Assembly (NCBI RefSeq): GCF_947367125.1 | Contig: NZ_CANBCQ010000022.1 | Coordinates: 1-42,240 of the forward strand | Length of the DNA: 42,240 bases | Reading direction: 5' to 3' | DNA from: an uncultured Lactobacillus sp. | GTDB taxonomy: Bacteria > Bacillota > Bacilli > Lactobacillales > Lactobacillaceae | Shown here: one piece after another, positions 1 to 8,302 of the stretch | Numbering within the stretch: position 1 is the first letter of the stretch | Layout of the letters: each line of letters opens with the position of its first letter | The notes under the pieces: model-generated | Told to the model about the DNA's origin: nothing | What the model saw: the letters and a program-made list of their open reading frames with translations, nothing else | Databases searched by the model: none | Position numbers and translations under genes: made by a program

Positions 1-294
1 TGTCAAGAACTTTTTTGATTTATTTTTTCGTCGTCTCACTCAAGCTTTCTTGCTCTCGCCTGACGACATTTAAATATGTTACCAGCTTATTTATGACTTT
101 GCAAGTACTTTTTGAATTTTATTTCTTTTTTCTTCCTCACAAGCCTTTTTATAAGCTTCTGCCGCATTCCTTAACGCGACTTTATTAATATATAATACTT
201 AAAACTTAATTGCAAGCATTTTTTTATTAATAAATATCTCGTCTACTTAAAAACGCGACTTCAATAATATACCTTATAATTTCATTTATGACAA
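1..294 (-). promoter_or_regulatory. Four tandem promoters of a stable-RNA (probably rRNA) operon lying off the left edge
   Basis: Read on the minus strand, four promoter-like units with 17-base spacers follow one another: TTGTCA (294-289)/TATATT (271-266); TTGCAA (215-210)/TATATT (192-187); TTGCAA (104-99)/TAACAT (81-76); and a consensus TTGACA at 6-1 whose -10 lies outside the window. The first two are followed by the same GTCGCGTT sequence and the third by GTCGTC, so the units look duplicated. Stacked strong promoters without an ORF are typical of rRNA operons in lactobacilli. The operon itself is not visible, so that assignment is inference. No gene was seen in 1-325 on either strand. Confidence 0.6.
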
Positions 295-325
295 GCAAAT
301 TTTTAAATGAATATTTGTAAAATTC

Positions 326-1321
326 ATGTTAAAGTTGTTACATCAGTATTTCGAGGGGGTTATTAAAATTAGAAAATTTGATCTTACTATAATCGGCGCA
401 GGGCCTATTGGATTATTCGCTGCGCATTTTGCTCATCTTCACGGTTTAAAAACTGTACTATTTGACTCATTGTCCGAAACTGGCGGACAACCGCAAATGC
501 TTTATCCTTTTAAAAAGATTAAGGATATTCCTGCTTATGATTCTATTACTGGAGCTAAATTAATTAAGAACTTGCAACATAAATTAACAAATGAAATAAC
601 TATCTTAACTAATCATAAAGTAAAAACAGTTACTAAAGAAGACGACTATTTCGTTATTGATAATCTTGTTGCATCCCGCAGCATACTTATCGCCACAGGA
701 GCTGGAGCTTTTAAGCCTAAAGAGCTCCCCCTTTCAATGAGTGAAAACATAAAAAAGAGAATTCATTATTTTATTAAAAATCCCCAAGACTTTGCAGGGC
801 AAACTGTCGGCGTTTTTGGCGGTGGTGATTCTGCGCTAGATCTAGCCTTAGAATTAGCAAATTACGCTAACGTTAAACTTATTCATCGACGAAACCAATT
901 CCGCGGTCTTGAATCTAATGTTAAAAAGCTTAAGACTTTAAAAAATGTTGAAATTTTAACTCCTTATCTTCCTAAAAAAATTAATTTAGTTGATAATCAT
1001 CTAGATGTTAACTTAAAAGAAATGGGAGAAGACAATCTAACAAATATTGTGTTAGATCACGCTGTTGTAGCCTATGGTTTTAAAGCCAACAACCGCTTCG
1101 TTAAAAAATGGGGGATTGATTTGACAGGGACTCAAATTAAAGTTAATTCAAGCATGCAAACCAATATCCCTGGAATTTATGCAGCTGGTGATGTTGTTAC
1201 TTATGCTGGACGCGTTCCCTTGATTGCACTTGGATTTGGCGAAGCTCAAATTGCAATCACGGCGATTATGCGCGATCTTTTCCCTGAAAAAACTTTGACC
1301 ATTCATTCAACTAGTTTTTAG
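326..1321 (+). CDS. Ferredoxin-NADP+ reductase, thioredoxin reductase-like (YumC type)
   Basis: Two-dinucleotide-binding-domain flavoprotein that passes electrons between NADPH and ferredoxin or flavodoxin. Visible motifs, numbered from the ATG at 326: FAD site GAGPIG (24-29), ATGAG (123-127), NADPH site GGGDSA (165-170) and the C-terminal GIYAAGDV FAD motif. There is no cysteine at all, so the CxxC of true thioredoxin reductases is absent, which is the mark of the YumC-type enzymes. The C-terminus HSTSF also fits that family. The ATG at 326 has no ribosome binding site, whereas GAGGGGG (352-358) lies nine bases before an in-frame ATT at 368 that would give MRKFDLTI. Translation may therefore start at a non-AUG codon at 368. 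dedA follows after nine bases and is probably co-transcribed. Confidence 0.88.
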   Translation: MLKLLHQYFEGVIKIRKFDLTIIGAGPIGLFAAHFAHLHGLKTVLFDSLSETGGQPQMLYPFKKIKDIPAYDSITGAKLIKNLQHKLTNEITILTNHKVKTVTKEDDYFVIDNLVASRSILIATGAGAFKPKELPLSMSENIKKRIHYFIKNPQDFAGQTVGVFGGGDSALDLALELANYANVKLIHRRNQFRGLESNVKKLKTLKNVEILTPYLPKKINLVDNHLDVNLKEMGEDNLTNIVLDHAVVAYGFKANNRFVKKWGIDLTGTQIKVNSSMQTNIPGIYAAGDVVTYAGRVPLIALGFGEAQIAITAIMRDLFPEKTLTIHSTSF

Positions 1322-1330
1322 GAGTGCTTC

Positions 1331-1981
1331 ATGACTTTAATTGATTTCATTTTACACATTGATGACCACTTAATAACCATTGTTAATCAGTTTGGCGGTT
1401 GGTCATATTTAATTCTCTTTGCCATCATTTTTATCGAAACTGGATTGGTAATCTTTCCGTTTCTTCCAGGTGATTCACTTATTTTCGCTGCAAGCGCCAT
1501 GGCAGCCAATCCCAAATATAGCTTAAATATTTGGCTAGTTTATCTTGTAGTTGCTCTAGCCGCCATAATTGGTGATACTGCTAACTATGAAATTGGAGCC
1601 TGGTCAGCCAGAACTGGTGAAAAACATAATTGGTTTAATAAATTAATTAATCAAAATAATCGTTTAGCAGCTGAGAAATTCTTCGAACGCCACGGAGCAA
1701 TTACGATTGTTATTGGGAGATTTATTCCATTTATTCGTACTTTTGTACCATTTATTTCTGGCGGCAGCAAAATGCACTATGGTAAATTTCTTACTTACAA
1801 TGTTTTAGGTGGCCTACTTTGGACAAGTCTCTTTACAGTAATTGGTTTCTTCTTTGGTAATATTCCATTTGTCAAAGATCACTTCTCAATGATCGTGATT
1901 GCCATTATCTTAGTTTCCGTTGTGCCAATTGCTATCGTAGCTTTAAAGAAAAAAATTTCACTCAAAAAAGAGTTCCACTAA
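1331..1981 (+). CDS. DedA family membrane protein
   Basis: Integral membrane protein of the DedA/SNARE-associated family, proposed from work on homologues to act as lipid or undecaprenyl-phosphate transporters that support envelope homeostasis. The signature FPFLPGDSLIF sits near residues 42-52 and the second re-entrant motif GRFIPFIRTFVPFISG around 134-149. Several hydrophobic helices follow, with a lysine-rich cytoplasmic tail. The length (216 aa) is normal. A good SD (AGGAG, 1320-1324) precedes the ATG, and the gene starts nine bases after the reductase stop. Its stop codon lies inside the loop of the terminator. The substrate cannot be read from the sequence. Confidence 0.9.
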   Translation: MTLIDFILHIDDHLITIVNQFGGWSYLILFAIIFIETGLVIFPFLPGDSLIFAASAMAANPKYSLNIWLVYLVVALAAIIGDTANYEIGAWSARTGEKHNWFNKLINQNNRLAAEKFFERHGAITIVIGRFIPFIRTFVPFISGGSKMHYGKFLTYNVLGGLLWTSLFTVIGFFFGNIPFVKDHFSMIVIAIILVSVVPIAIVALKKKISLKKEFH

Positions 1982-1994
1982 GGAACTCTTTTTT
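1964..1994. terminator. Bidirectional intrinsic terminator between dedA and the DUF1461 gene
   Basis: Perfect 13-bp stem: AAAAAAGAGTTCC (1964-1976), five-base loop, GGAACTCTTTTTT (1982-1994). A- and T-runs on both sides let it serve the converging transcripts. It overlaps the dedA stop codon and reaches the stop codon of the minus-strand gene. Confidence 0.9.
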
Positions 1995-2601
1995 ATTTGC
2001 GCAATAATTTTTCAGCAAAATATAACTCGTAAATGACTCCCGCAATCGCAAAGCAAGATGCAAAAAAGCCTTCAGTCAACACATTAATAATCGGATCCGT
2101 ATTAGGATCAAATAGCCAGTCACTATTATTAAATAAAATGTGATGAAAGATCACAAAAAAGCTATCAAAATTTGTTACTGCAAATGGAAAAATAATAATT
2201 GGCAATAGCAATAAAATAAGCGCTACTGATTTATCCAAACTAAGAATCATTTTCTTTCTTTGCTGCTTAAAAACAAAGTGCAGGATAAGGCAAATATTAA
2301 AAACTAGTACTGTCAAAATAAATAAATGCTTACATTCTGCAAAATGTTCTGCTGCATTTGCAGAGATGGGAAAATTATCCATTTTAAACTGCTTTTTAAA
2401 AGGCCAGAGCAAATAAAACATCAACTGGTTATAATTATGCATTACCTTAAATAAAGACATGTGAACCGTCTCATATGTCTTTTGCACAATCATAAAAATA
2501 AATAATAAAGGCCAACTTGCTACAATAGCCCCAATGACACTGCTAGAAACGGCAAACAAAAAGTGATAAGTTAGCGAAAAAATATTATCTTTAGTAATCA
2601 T
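1993..2601 (-). CDS. TIGR01906/DUF1461 family integral membrane protein
   Basis: About five hydrophobic segments are visible (near 12-40, 58-68, 92-110, 125-142 and 180-195). The stretch FHHILFNNSDWLFDPNTD around 151-168 matches the conserved FHxxxFxNxxW signature of the TIGR01906/DUF1461 family. Function is unknown for the family. It is the last gene of an overlapping operon; its ATG overlaps the end of the HAD phosphatase gene by four bases (ATGA), so translation is probably coupled. Family assignment rests on the recalled motif and would be confirmed by a Pfam search. Confidence 0.8.
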   Translation of the reverse strand: MITKDNIFSLTYHFLFAVSSSVIGAIVASWPLLFIFMIVQKTYETVHMSLFKVMHNYNQLMFYLLWPFKKQFKMDNFPISANAAEHFAECKHLFILTVLVFNICLILHFVFKQQRKKMILSLDKSVALILLLLPIIIFPFAVTNFDSFFVIFHHILFNNSDWLFDPNTDPIINVLTEGFFASCFAIAGVIYELYFAEKLLRK

Positions 2602-3368
2602 AATTCAAATTCATCTAGATTATTAACCAAAATTGTTGGTTGACGTTTATCAGCAATATCTGCCTTGGTTGTTACGCCTGTCAAAGTTAGCAATTGATCT
2701 ACTCCACTATTGAAACCAGCCTTGATGTCAGTATCGTAATTATCTCCTACTAAAAGGGCATCTTCTTTACTATAGCCAACTTTTTCCAGAGCCATTTTAA
2801 CAATGATTGACTCGGGCTTGCCGATATATAACGGCTCAACTCCACTTGCGGCAGCTACAAACGCGCATTGCGAGCCATTACCAGGAATCAATTCATTTTC
2901 TGCTGGCAAATTCATATCAGCATTCGTCCCAATAAAGGTGGCACCACGTCTAATTGCACGTGAGGCCACGCGCACCTTATGATAAGTCAAATCAGTATCC
3001 ATCCCCACAATTACATAGTCAGGATTTTCTTCATTGAGCTCAAATTCAGGATGTTGCAATAATTCACGCCAAAGGCCAATCTGACCAATAATATACAAGC
3101 CAATTTTTGACTTGTTTTCTTTTTGCAAAATATAGCTAGCAGTAGCCATACTTGGCGTATAAACATGAGCCGTATCTGTTTCAATCCCATGACCTTTTAG
3201 TTTATCAACTACCATTTGTGGTGTTCTAGTCGTATTATTGGTCAAAAACAGATAATCTTTGCCTGCTTTAACCAAGCGATGAACAAATCTTACTCCTGAT
3301 TCAACGGTATCTTTACCACGATAAACAGTGCCATCTAAATCAATTAAAAATACCCGGTAATCTTTCAC
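2598..3368 (-). CDS. HAD-superfamily phosphatase, NagD/YutF type (TIGR01457)
   Basis: Haloacid dehalogenase phosphatase of subclass IIA. Motif I is FLIDLDGTVYRG (residues 8-19, nucleophile Asp11, acid/base Asp13), motif II is FLTNNTTRT around 41-49, the motif III lysine lies in IGKPES, and motif IV is LLVGDNYDTDIKAG. The large cap between motifs II and III matches NagD-like enzymes that dephosphorylate small phosphometabolites; the substrate here is unknown. Translation starts at GTG (3368-3366), and the yutD stop TAG ends on the same base, so the pair is coupled. The clustering with YutD and YunD homologues echoes the yut/yun region of Bacillus. Confidence 0.9.
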   Translation of the reverse strand: MKDYRVFLIDLDGTVYRGKDTVESGVRFVHRLVKAGKDYLFLTNNTTRTPQMVVDKLKGHGIETDTAHVYTPSMATASYILQKENKSKIGLYIIGQIGLWRELLQHPEFELNEENPDYVIVGMDTDLTYHKVRVASRAIRRGATFIGTNADMNLPAENELIPGNGSQCAFVAAASGVEPLYIGKPESIIVKMALEKVGYSKEDALLVGDNYDTDIKAGFNSGVDQLLTLTGVTTKADIADKRQPTILVNNLDEFEL

Positions 3369-3955
3369 TAGTTTCCCTTTCTCTTCTTAATAATAAATGA
3401 ATGATGCCGGCCAAATTCTTTTTTAACCGCAATCGATTGCTTTTTCTTAAACTTAGTTTGGTGAACCCGCCTTTTTTTAAATGGATTATTTTCATTCTTG
3501 CGATGATTGTACCGCCGCCGTGAACGATAACGCTCATTCTTAGCTAAATCACGTTCACGACGTTCGTGTGGTCGACGCGATTTAGTACGCTGATGCTGAT
3601 AATGATGAAGCGGATTGGTTAACTCCAAAATAAAATATGGTCCACCTGGATTACAATATTCCGTTAAATAGTCAACAATTGCCATTTCTTTTTTATCAAT
3701 TGCTGTCCTAGCCCCATCTTTATAAAAGCCTTTCAAGCGTAAATGCTCACTTGAAACATCCCCTACTAAGTAATCATATTGATCAAGATAAGGATCATAT
3801 TTTTTACGCAAAGTTTCTAAATCAAGTGCATCCCGCTCATTGACCACCAAACTATACAGTTGATCACCAATTTTAATACTCTTGCCATCTTGCACCACAT
3901 CAGCTAATGGGTGCCTAAGTGGCTGCTCTTGTTCAAATTTATTTTCTTCACTCAT
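3368..3955 (-). CDS. yutD: YutD family protein (DUF1027)
   Basis: Cytosolic YutD-like protein of unknown molecular function. The conserved core is residues about 20-115 (VVNERDALD, DYLVGDVSSEHLRLKGFY, YCNPGGPYF). Beyond the core is a long, very basic tail rich in Arg, Lys and His (about residues 120-195) that could bind nucleic acid; that is inference. I chose the ATG at 3955 because GAGAAG lies eight bases upstream. An in-frame GTG at 3964 would add three residues but has no separated SD. The start overlaps the yunD stop by eight bases and the stop touches the HAD gene start, so the three are translated as one unit. Confidence 0.85.
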   Translation of the reverse strand: MSEENKFEQEQPLRHPLADVVQDGKSIKIGDQLYSLVVNERDALDLETLRKKYDPYLDQYDYLVGDVSSEHLRLKGFYKDGARTAIDKKEMAIVDYLTEYCNPGGPYFILELTNPLHHYQHQRTKSRRPHERRERDLAKNERYRSRRRYNHRKNENNPFKKRRVHQTKFKKKQSIAVKKEFGRHHSFIIKKRKGN

Positions 3956-5330
3956 CTGTTTCACTTCTCGCTGTTAAAGGATATTTTTCGGCTAAGTAGT
4001 TGCCAACAACTTCACGTAAAAATTGTGGAAATAAAAATTCATTATCACCAACAATTGCTAAAGTTGGGAAAAATGGAACCAAAACATAGTGGTCTAAACA
4101 GGCAATTCGATATTCTTTTTGCGGATCAATTTCATGCCCATTAACATAAACCATCCGTCTACGTATATCAACCTTAATTCCTTTGTAATACATTTGACCA
4201 AAAATCTTACCGCGAAAGCTCATTCCTTGTAATGGAAAATGATCTAAATAGTGTCGATTCTTTTCAATCTCCATTACCAGCCGCCACAAGTCACTGCCTT
4301 TCAAGGTCGAACGCACAACATGCATGGGATGTGGTAATGCTTTTTGCAAATCATATTGGGTAATCACGCCGCTCTTAAATGGCGTCAAGAATAACCCTGA
4401 ACTCAAAATTGCCAAATCTGTCTTAGCAAAATCAGCAATCGCATCAAGAGAAACCTGAACAGCCGCTACCTTGTCATCGGCAAACTTCTCAGGCAGTTTA
4501 GCGACTTTACGTTCTGATAAAAGACGTTTTCCTTCATCATAGTAGTCTTGAATAAGTACCTTATCTCCTGGCTCTTCTGGCATCGAAGCTGTAGGGACAG
4601 TCTTAGGCACAATTTTAACCACATGATGATCCTCTAGCTGCATCTGAATATCACCAACATAATTGCCCCATTTACCAGTTTGCGTAATCCAAGTATGACC
4701 AACTTTTTCCCCATGCTCAATTAAATCGTGACTATGACCACCTACAATTAAATTAATTTGCGGATAATGTTTAGCCAACCAGCGATCCATTTTTAAGCCA
4801 ACATGAGTCAATAAAATTAATACATCATATTTGCCTTCGATTTGAGCCAATTCTCGATCCATGCTATCGCCCAACATTTTAACATGCCAATGATTAGGAC
4901 CATAAGTCATCGGATAAGCAGCAGTCAATCCGATTAAGGCAATCCGGGTCTTTTTTTGGGTAGTTATAAACATATGCCCGACTGCCCACTTAGGCATCGA
5001 CTCATCTTCTTCACGCAAATTTGCCAAAACTGTTGGAAAGTTTGCATGATCAAACAAATGCTCCAATACCCAGTGCGGATTAGAAATCCCCTCATTATTG
5101 CCAATGGTAATTGCATCGTAATTAAAGCCATTCATCAACTTAATATTTGCTTGACCTTCTGTGGCATCAGTCAATGGGTGTGAACGATCCATAAAGTCGC
5201 CTGCATCAAAGGTATACACATCATCAACTGAATTATCAGCTTGCGCTTTTTGCAAATAGCGCCCAATTTTAGGAAAATGTTCAAAATGTGAATGAAGATC
5301 ATTGGTATGTAAAATTCGCAATTGTTCCAT
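3948..5330 (-). CDS. yunD: Bifunctional metallophosphatase/5'-nucleotidase, YunD type
   Basis: Cytoplasmic member of the UshA/5'-nucleotidase family without a signal peptide. Metallophosphoesterase motifs in order: RILHTNDLHSH (residues 5-15), TFDAGDFMDRS (about 40-50), the GNNEG box near residue 78 (this subfamily has Asn where others have GNHE), and VGGHSHDLIEHG near 197-208. The C-terminal 5'-nucleotidase domain runs from about 245 to 440 (SSGLFLTPF, LKGSDLWRL). It probably hydrolyses nucleotides or nucleotide-sugar phosphates. The gene lies 15 bases after the 106-aa gene and overlaps yutD by eight bases. Confidence 0.9.
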   Translation of the reverse strand: MEQLRILHTNDLHSHFEHFPKIGRYLQKAQADNSVDDVYTFDAGDFMDRSHPLTDATEGQANIKLMNGFNYDAITIGNNEGISNPHWVLEHLFDHANFPTVLANLREEDESMPKWAVGHMFITTQKKTRIALIGLTAAYPMTYGPNHWHVKMLGDSMDRELAQIEGKYDVLILLTHVGLKMDRWLAKHYPQINLIVGGHSHDLIEHGEKVGHTWITQTGKWGNYVGDIQMQLEDHHVVKIVPKTVPTASMPEEPGDKVLIQDYYDEGKRLLSERKVAKLPEKFADDKVAAVQVSLDAIADFAKTDLAILSSGLFLTPFKSGVITQYDLQKALPHPMHVVRSTLKGSDLWRLVMEIEKNRHYLDHFPLQGMSFRGKIFGQMYYKGIKVDIRRRMVYVNGHEIDPQKEYRIACLDHYVLVPFFPTLAIVGDNEFLFPQFLREVVGNYLAEKYPLTARSETDE

Positions 5331-5345
5331 TTTTTATGCCACTTT

Positions 5346-5666
5346 CTAACCAATTCGATTGGCTTTTAAGATCATATTATACGCGTCTAGGATTTTTCCT
5401 TTAGGCTTATCCCATTCTACCCATTGAGGATTTTTCCAGTCATTTTCATCAGTCAAAGTCTGCAAATCATATGTATCATTAATATATTTTTCGTAAACAA
5501 CTAAAGCTTTAGTCCGTGGAATATTCAACTGCAATATTCTAACTTTTTTAATTAATCCATGATCTGCCGCCAATTCTGCAATCCCATTTTGATCAATATT
5601 GGAGATTTCATAATAACGACTGCCATCATTTCTGGTAACTTCTTCAATTAAGTCCAATTGTTCCAT
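5346..5666 (-). CDS. Conserved-looking hypothetical protein, 106 aa
   Basis: I do not recognise a family. The protein is small, soluble and mixed charged, with no signal peptide or membrane segment; it ends with a short basic helix (LDAYNMILKANRIG). It is the first gene of the operon that continues into yunD, with only 15 bases between them. The coding frame is clean and preceded by a weak AAGGATGAG-type SD. Its place in front of a nucleotidase/phosphatase cluster suggests a related accessory role, but that is only context. Confidence 0.7.
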   Translation of the reverse strand: MEQLDLIEEVTRNDGSRYYEISNIDQNGIAELAADHGLIKKVRILQLNIPRTKALVVYEKYINDTYDLQTLTDENDWKNPQWVEWDKPKGKILDAYNMILKANRIG

Positions 5667-5782
5667 TAAATCTCATCCTTTAGATTCTAATCTACGTCAA
5701 GACTACTAATAAAAGAATCGTACTATAAATAGAAAAAAATGTGTAACCATGCTATTGTTAAGTATGCGATGGAGGTATACAC

Positions 5783-7153
5783 ATGAATTTTAAAAGTCGG
5801 CTTGTTTGGGCCTTTTTCTTTAGCTTAATTTTTTTCTTAAATAGTGGTTTTACTGTTGTTGGTCACCGAGGCGATCCCATCAAATATCCTGAAGAAACAA
5901 TTCAGGCTGATGATTCTGCCTTTAATTCCGGTGCCGATTACGTTGAACTCGATCTCCAACTTTCAAAAGATGGGGTTCCGGTCATTGCACATGATGATGA
6001 CCTCTTTCGAGTTACTCATACACATGCAATTGTATCACAAAATAATTTTACAGCACTTAAACAACTGCGATATGACAATGGCGAACATGTAATGTCACTA
6101 GCTGAATTATTTAAGCACTACCAAAACAAGCCCAATACTAAGTTTGTTTTAGAAACAAAAATTGATCATAGCTTAGACCCATCTTATGAATTAGAAGATA
6201 AGATAGCAGCGGTAGTTAAAAAATACCATATGCAAAAAAGGATTATGATTCACTCATTTTCAGCCGCTAGTTTATTTCATTTTAGAAGAATTATGCCAGA
6301 TGCATATTTAATTCTAATTGTGGGCAGTCTAAAACGAATTAATTTTAGCAATTTACCCCAAGTTAACGCCATCAATGCCTCTTCTGATATTGTGCAAGAG
6401 CATCCCTTCCTAATTCATTGGCTCCATAAATTACATAAACAACTATTCGTTTGGGCCGAAATGAATGAATCGCCTGCCCTTTGGCATTGGCTAATCAACC
6501 GGAATGTCGACGGCGTAGTCACCAATTATCCTGCGACAGGATTTAAATATAAATTAGCCAAAAGCGGTACTAAAAAATATGCTATCAATCGAACTGGTAT
6601 CTACTTTGGACAAAATAAAACTGCTACTATGATGAATCCTTATGTCCGCATTAAAGAAAAGAGGTATATCTACCCAGGCCAAAAAGTCAAGATCACGTAC
6701 GCTGTTCGCGTAGATGAACGGCTATTTTACCAAATTGCTGAAAAAACCTTTATTTCAGCTGAATTTGTCAACTTAGATTTATCAAAGCAAGACATTGCTC
6801 CTTACCAGGATAAAAAAGTTATTGCTAAACCAAATAAAAAGGTTACAATTTATCGTTATCCTGATAACCAAGCCAAAACACAAAAGACATTGCCAGCCAA
6901 ACAACTATTAAAAATCAAAAACTTTAATGGTACGCCTAAAAATATGTGGCTTTACACTAAATTAGGTTGGATCAAAGCAAAAGATATCTTATTTTATGGC
7001 TTTTTTAAGCAAAATAATTTTAAAGCTTATCAGTCCTTGCCACGAGTTAGCCAGCATACTAACTTAGTGCTTTTGCCTTACAATCCTAATCAACTAATTA
7101 CCCCGATTACCTTTAAGCAAAAACTGCAACAAACCAATAAAATTATCTACTAA
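5783..7153 (+). CDS. Membrane-anchored glycerophosphodiester phosphodiesterase with C-terminal SH3-like region
   Basis: Hydrolyses glycerophosphodiesters to glycerol-3-phosphate and an alcohol; possible extracellular substrates are deacylated lipids or teichoic acid pieces. The N-terminal hydrophobic segment (residues 7-26) runs directly into the catalytic HRGDP (His28), so the enzyme is probably tethered rather than cleaved. Further GDPD residues are PEET (36-39), ELD (55-57) and the second catalytic His in AHDDD (His70). The TIM barrel ends near residue 258. The remaining ~200 residues hold two beta-rich modules (near 268-330 and 345-400, the latter ending GWIKAKDIL) that look like the SH3b/SLAP-type modules used by lactobacilli to bind the wall. 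SD GGAGG precedes the ATG. It stands alone between two divergent genes. Confidence 0.85.
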   Translation: MNFKSRLVWAFFFSLIFFLNSGFTVVGHRGDPIKYPEETIQADDSAFNSGADYVELDLQLSKDGVPVIAHDDDLFRVTHTHAIVSQNNFTALKQLRYDNGEHVMSLAELFKHYQNKPNTKFVLETKIDHSLDPSYELEDKIAAVVKKYHMQKRIMIHSFSAASLFHFRRIMPDAYLILIVGSLKRINFSNLPQVNAINASSDIVQEHPFLIHWLHKLHKQLFVWAEMNESPALWHWLINRNVDGVVTNYPATGFKYKLAKSGTKKYAINRTGIYFGQNKTATMMNPYVRIKEKRYIYPGQKVKITYAVRVDERLFYQIAEKTFISAEFVNLDLSKQDIAPYQDKKVIAKPNKKVTIYRYPDNQAKTQKTLPAKQLLKIKNFNGTPKNMWLYTKLGWIKAKDILFYGFFKQNNFKAYQSLPRVSQHTNLVLLPYNPNQLITPITFKQKLQQTNKIIY

Positions 7154-7180
7154 AAAAGACCAGCTCAAACTGGTCTTTTT
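7153..7180. terminator. Bidirectional intrinsic terminator between the GDPD gene and ccpA
   Basis: AAAAAGACCAG (7153-7163), loop CTCAAA, CTGGTCTTTTT (7170-7180). The perfect 11-bp stem carries A- and T-runs at its ends and serves both converging genes. Confidence 0.9.
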
Positions 7181-7194
7181 CTTATTCACTCAAA

Positions 7195-8196
7195 TTATTG
7201 GTTCAAAGTACTTTGCTTCTTAACTAATTCATATGGCAAAGTAATATGAATATCATCAACTTCTTCATTATTCATCAGCTTAGTCAACATTCTCATTGCA
7301 ACTGCACCCATATCATAAAGTGGTTGCTTAATTGTAGTCAAAGCTGGACGAACAACAGAAGCCAATTGAGTAGCACTAGCAGTAACAATTTCCAAATCTT
7401 CTGGCACTTTCTTGCCTGCATCCATTGCAGAATTCAAAATACCAACTGAGGAAATATCACGAGTAACGATTACCCCATCAACACCATCTTTAACTAATTG
7501 TGGATACAAATTGTAACCATCTGAATAATCCTTAATATCGGTGTAAATACGTGGAGCGCCTAAATCATTTTCTTCCATGAATTCTTCATAAGCCGGGATT
7601 CTATTTTCCCCGTTAACTACTGCATCTTGATCGCCAACTACGATTCCCAAGTGCCTCTTGCCATCATGAAGCATCAAATTCAAAGCTTCAGTATCAGCCT
7701 TCTTGTAGTCAATTGTAACCGAAGCAAAATCATCACGATTATCCTTAGTACCTGCCAAAACTACAGGCGTTTTAGTCCGCTTAAAGGCTTCTGCTGCTTT
7801 ATCTGACAGGCGGTTTGACATATAAATTACACCGTCAACTTGTTTATTCAACAAACTTTGAATAACTTGATCTTCCTTCATTAAGCGGTTTTCAATACTA
7901 GTAATAATGATGTTGTACTTGTACAAAAGCGCAATATCATCAATCCCCTTAGATAATTCTGCAAAATATAAATTAGTTAAATCTGGAACAATTAACCCGA
8001 CTGTAGTAGTTCGCTTGGAAGCTAAACCTTGAGCCACAGCATTTGGTTGATAATGAAGTCTTTTAATAACTTCGAGGACACGATCACGTGTCTCCTTTCT
8101 AACGTTGCTATTACCGTTAACTACACGAGACACGGTTGCCATTGAAACCTTAGCTTCGCGAGCTACGTCATAGATTGTAACTTCTTGTTTATGCAT
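7195..8196 (-). CDS. ccpA: Catabolite control protein A
   Basis: LacI/GalR-family global regulator of carbon catabolite control; with HPr-Ser-P it binds cre sites. The N-terminal helix-turn-helix and hinge are clear (TIYDVAREAKVSMATVSRVV at residues 7-26, then NVRKETRDRVLEVIKRLHYQPNAVAQGLAS). The periplasmic-binding-protein-like domain starts at TTTVGLIVPDLTNLYFAEL. Length 333 aa is standard. It is divergent from pepQ, the arrangement classically found in Lactobacillus. Its -35 box (8263-8258) is overlapped by a cre-like site, so autoregulation is likely. SD GGAAGGA lies about 15 bases upstream of the ATG. Confidence 0.96.
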   Translation of the reverse strand: MHKQEVTIYDVAREAKVSMATVSRVVNGNSNVRKETRDRVLEVIKRLHYQPNAVAQGLASKRTTTVGLIVPDLTNLYFAELSKGIDDIALLYKYNIIITSIENRLMKEDQVIQSLLNKQVDGVIYMSNRLSDKAAEAFKRTKTPVVLAGTKDNRDDFASVTIDYKKADTEALNLMLHDGKRHLGIVVGDQDAVVNGENRIPAYEEFMEENDLGAPRIYTDIKDYSDGYNLYPQLVKDGVDGVIVTRDISSVGILNSAMDAGKKVPEDLEIVTASATQLASVVRPALTTIKQPLYDMGAVAMRMLTKLMNNEEVDDIHITLPYELVKKQSTLNQ

Positions 8197-8234
8197 CTCT
8201 TATCTCTCAGTCCTTCCAAAAAATCCTTCACTTA

Positions 8235-8263
8235 AAGATAGCACGATAATGCACAAAATGCAA
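8235..8263 (-). promoter_or_regulatory. ccpA promoter
   Basis: Minus strand: -35 TTGCAT (8263-8258), 17-base spacer, -10 TATCTT (8240-8235), about 40 bases before the ccpA start codon. Confidence 0.6.
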
Positions 8264-8272
8264 GCGTTTACA
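8259..8272. promoter_or_regulatory. cre site (CcpA operator) between ccpA and pepQ
   Basis: TGCAAGCGTTTACA matches the cre consensus TGWAANCGNTNWCA at every position but the third. It overlaps the ccpA -35 box and lies about 30 bases upstream of the pepQ -10, so CcpA could repress its own gene and influence pepQ. Confidence 0.75.
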
Positions 8273-8302
8273 GATTTTCTTTCATTTTTTCATTATAAAA
8301 CG

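Noticed and set aside
5076..5100. Possible loss of the GNHE metal motif in the YunD nucleotidase (reads GNNE)
   Set aside because: As far as I know GNNE is the normal form in the YunD subfamily, so it is not evidence of inactivation.
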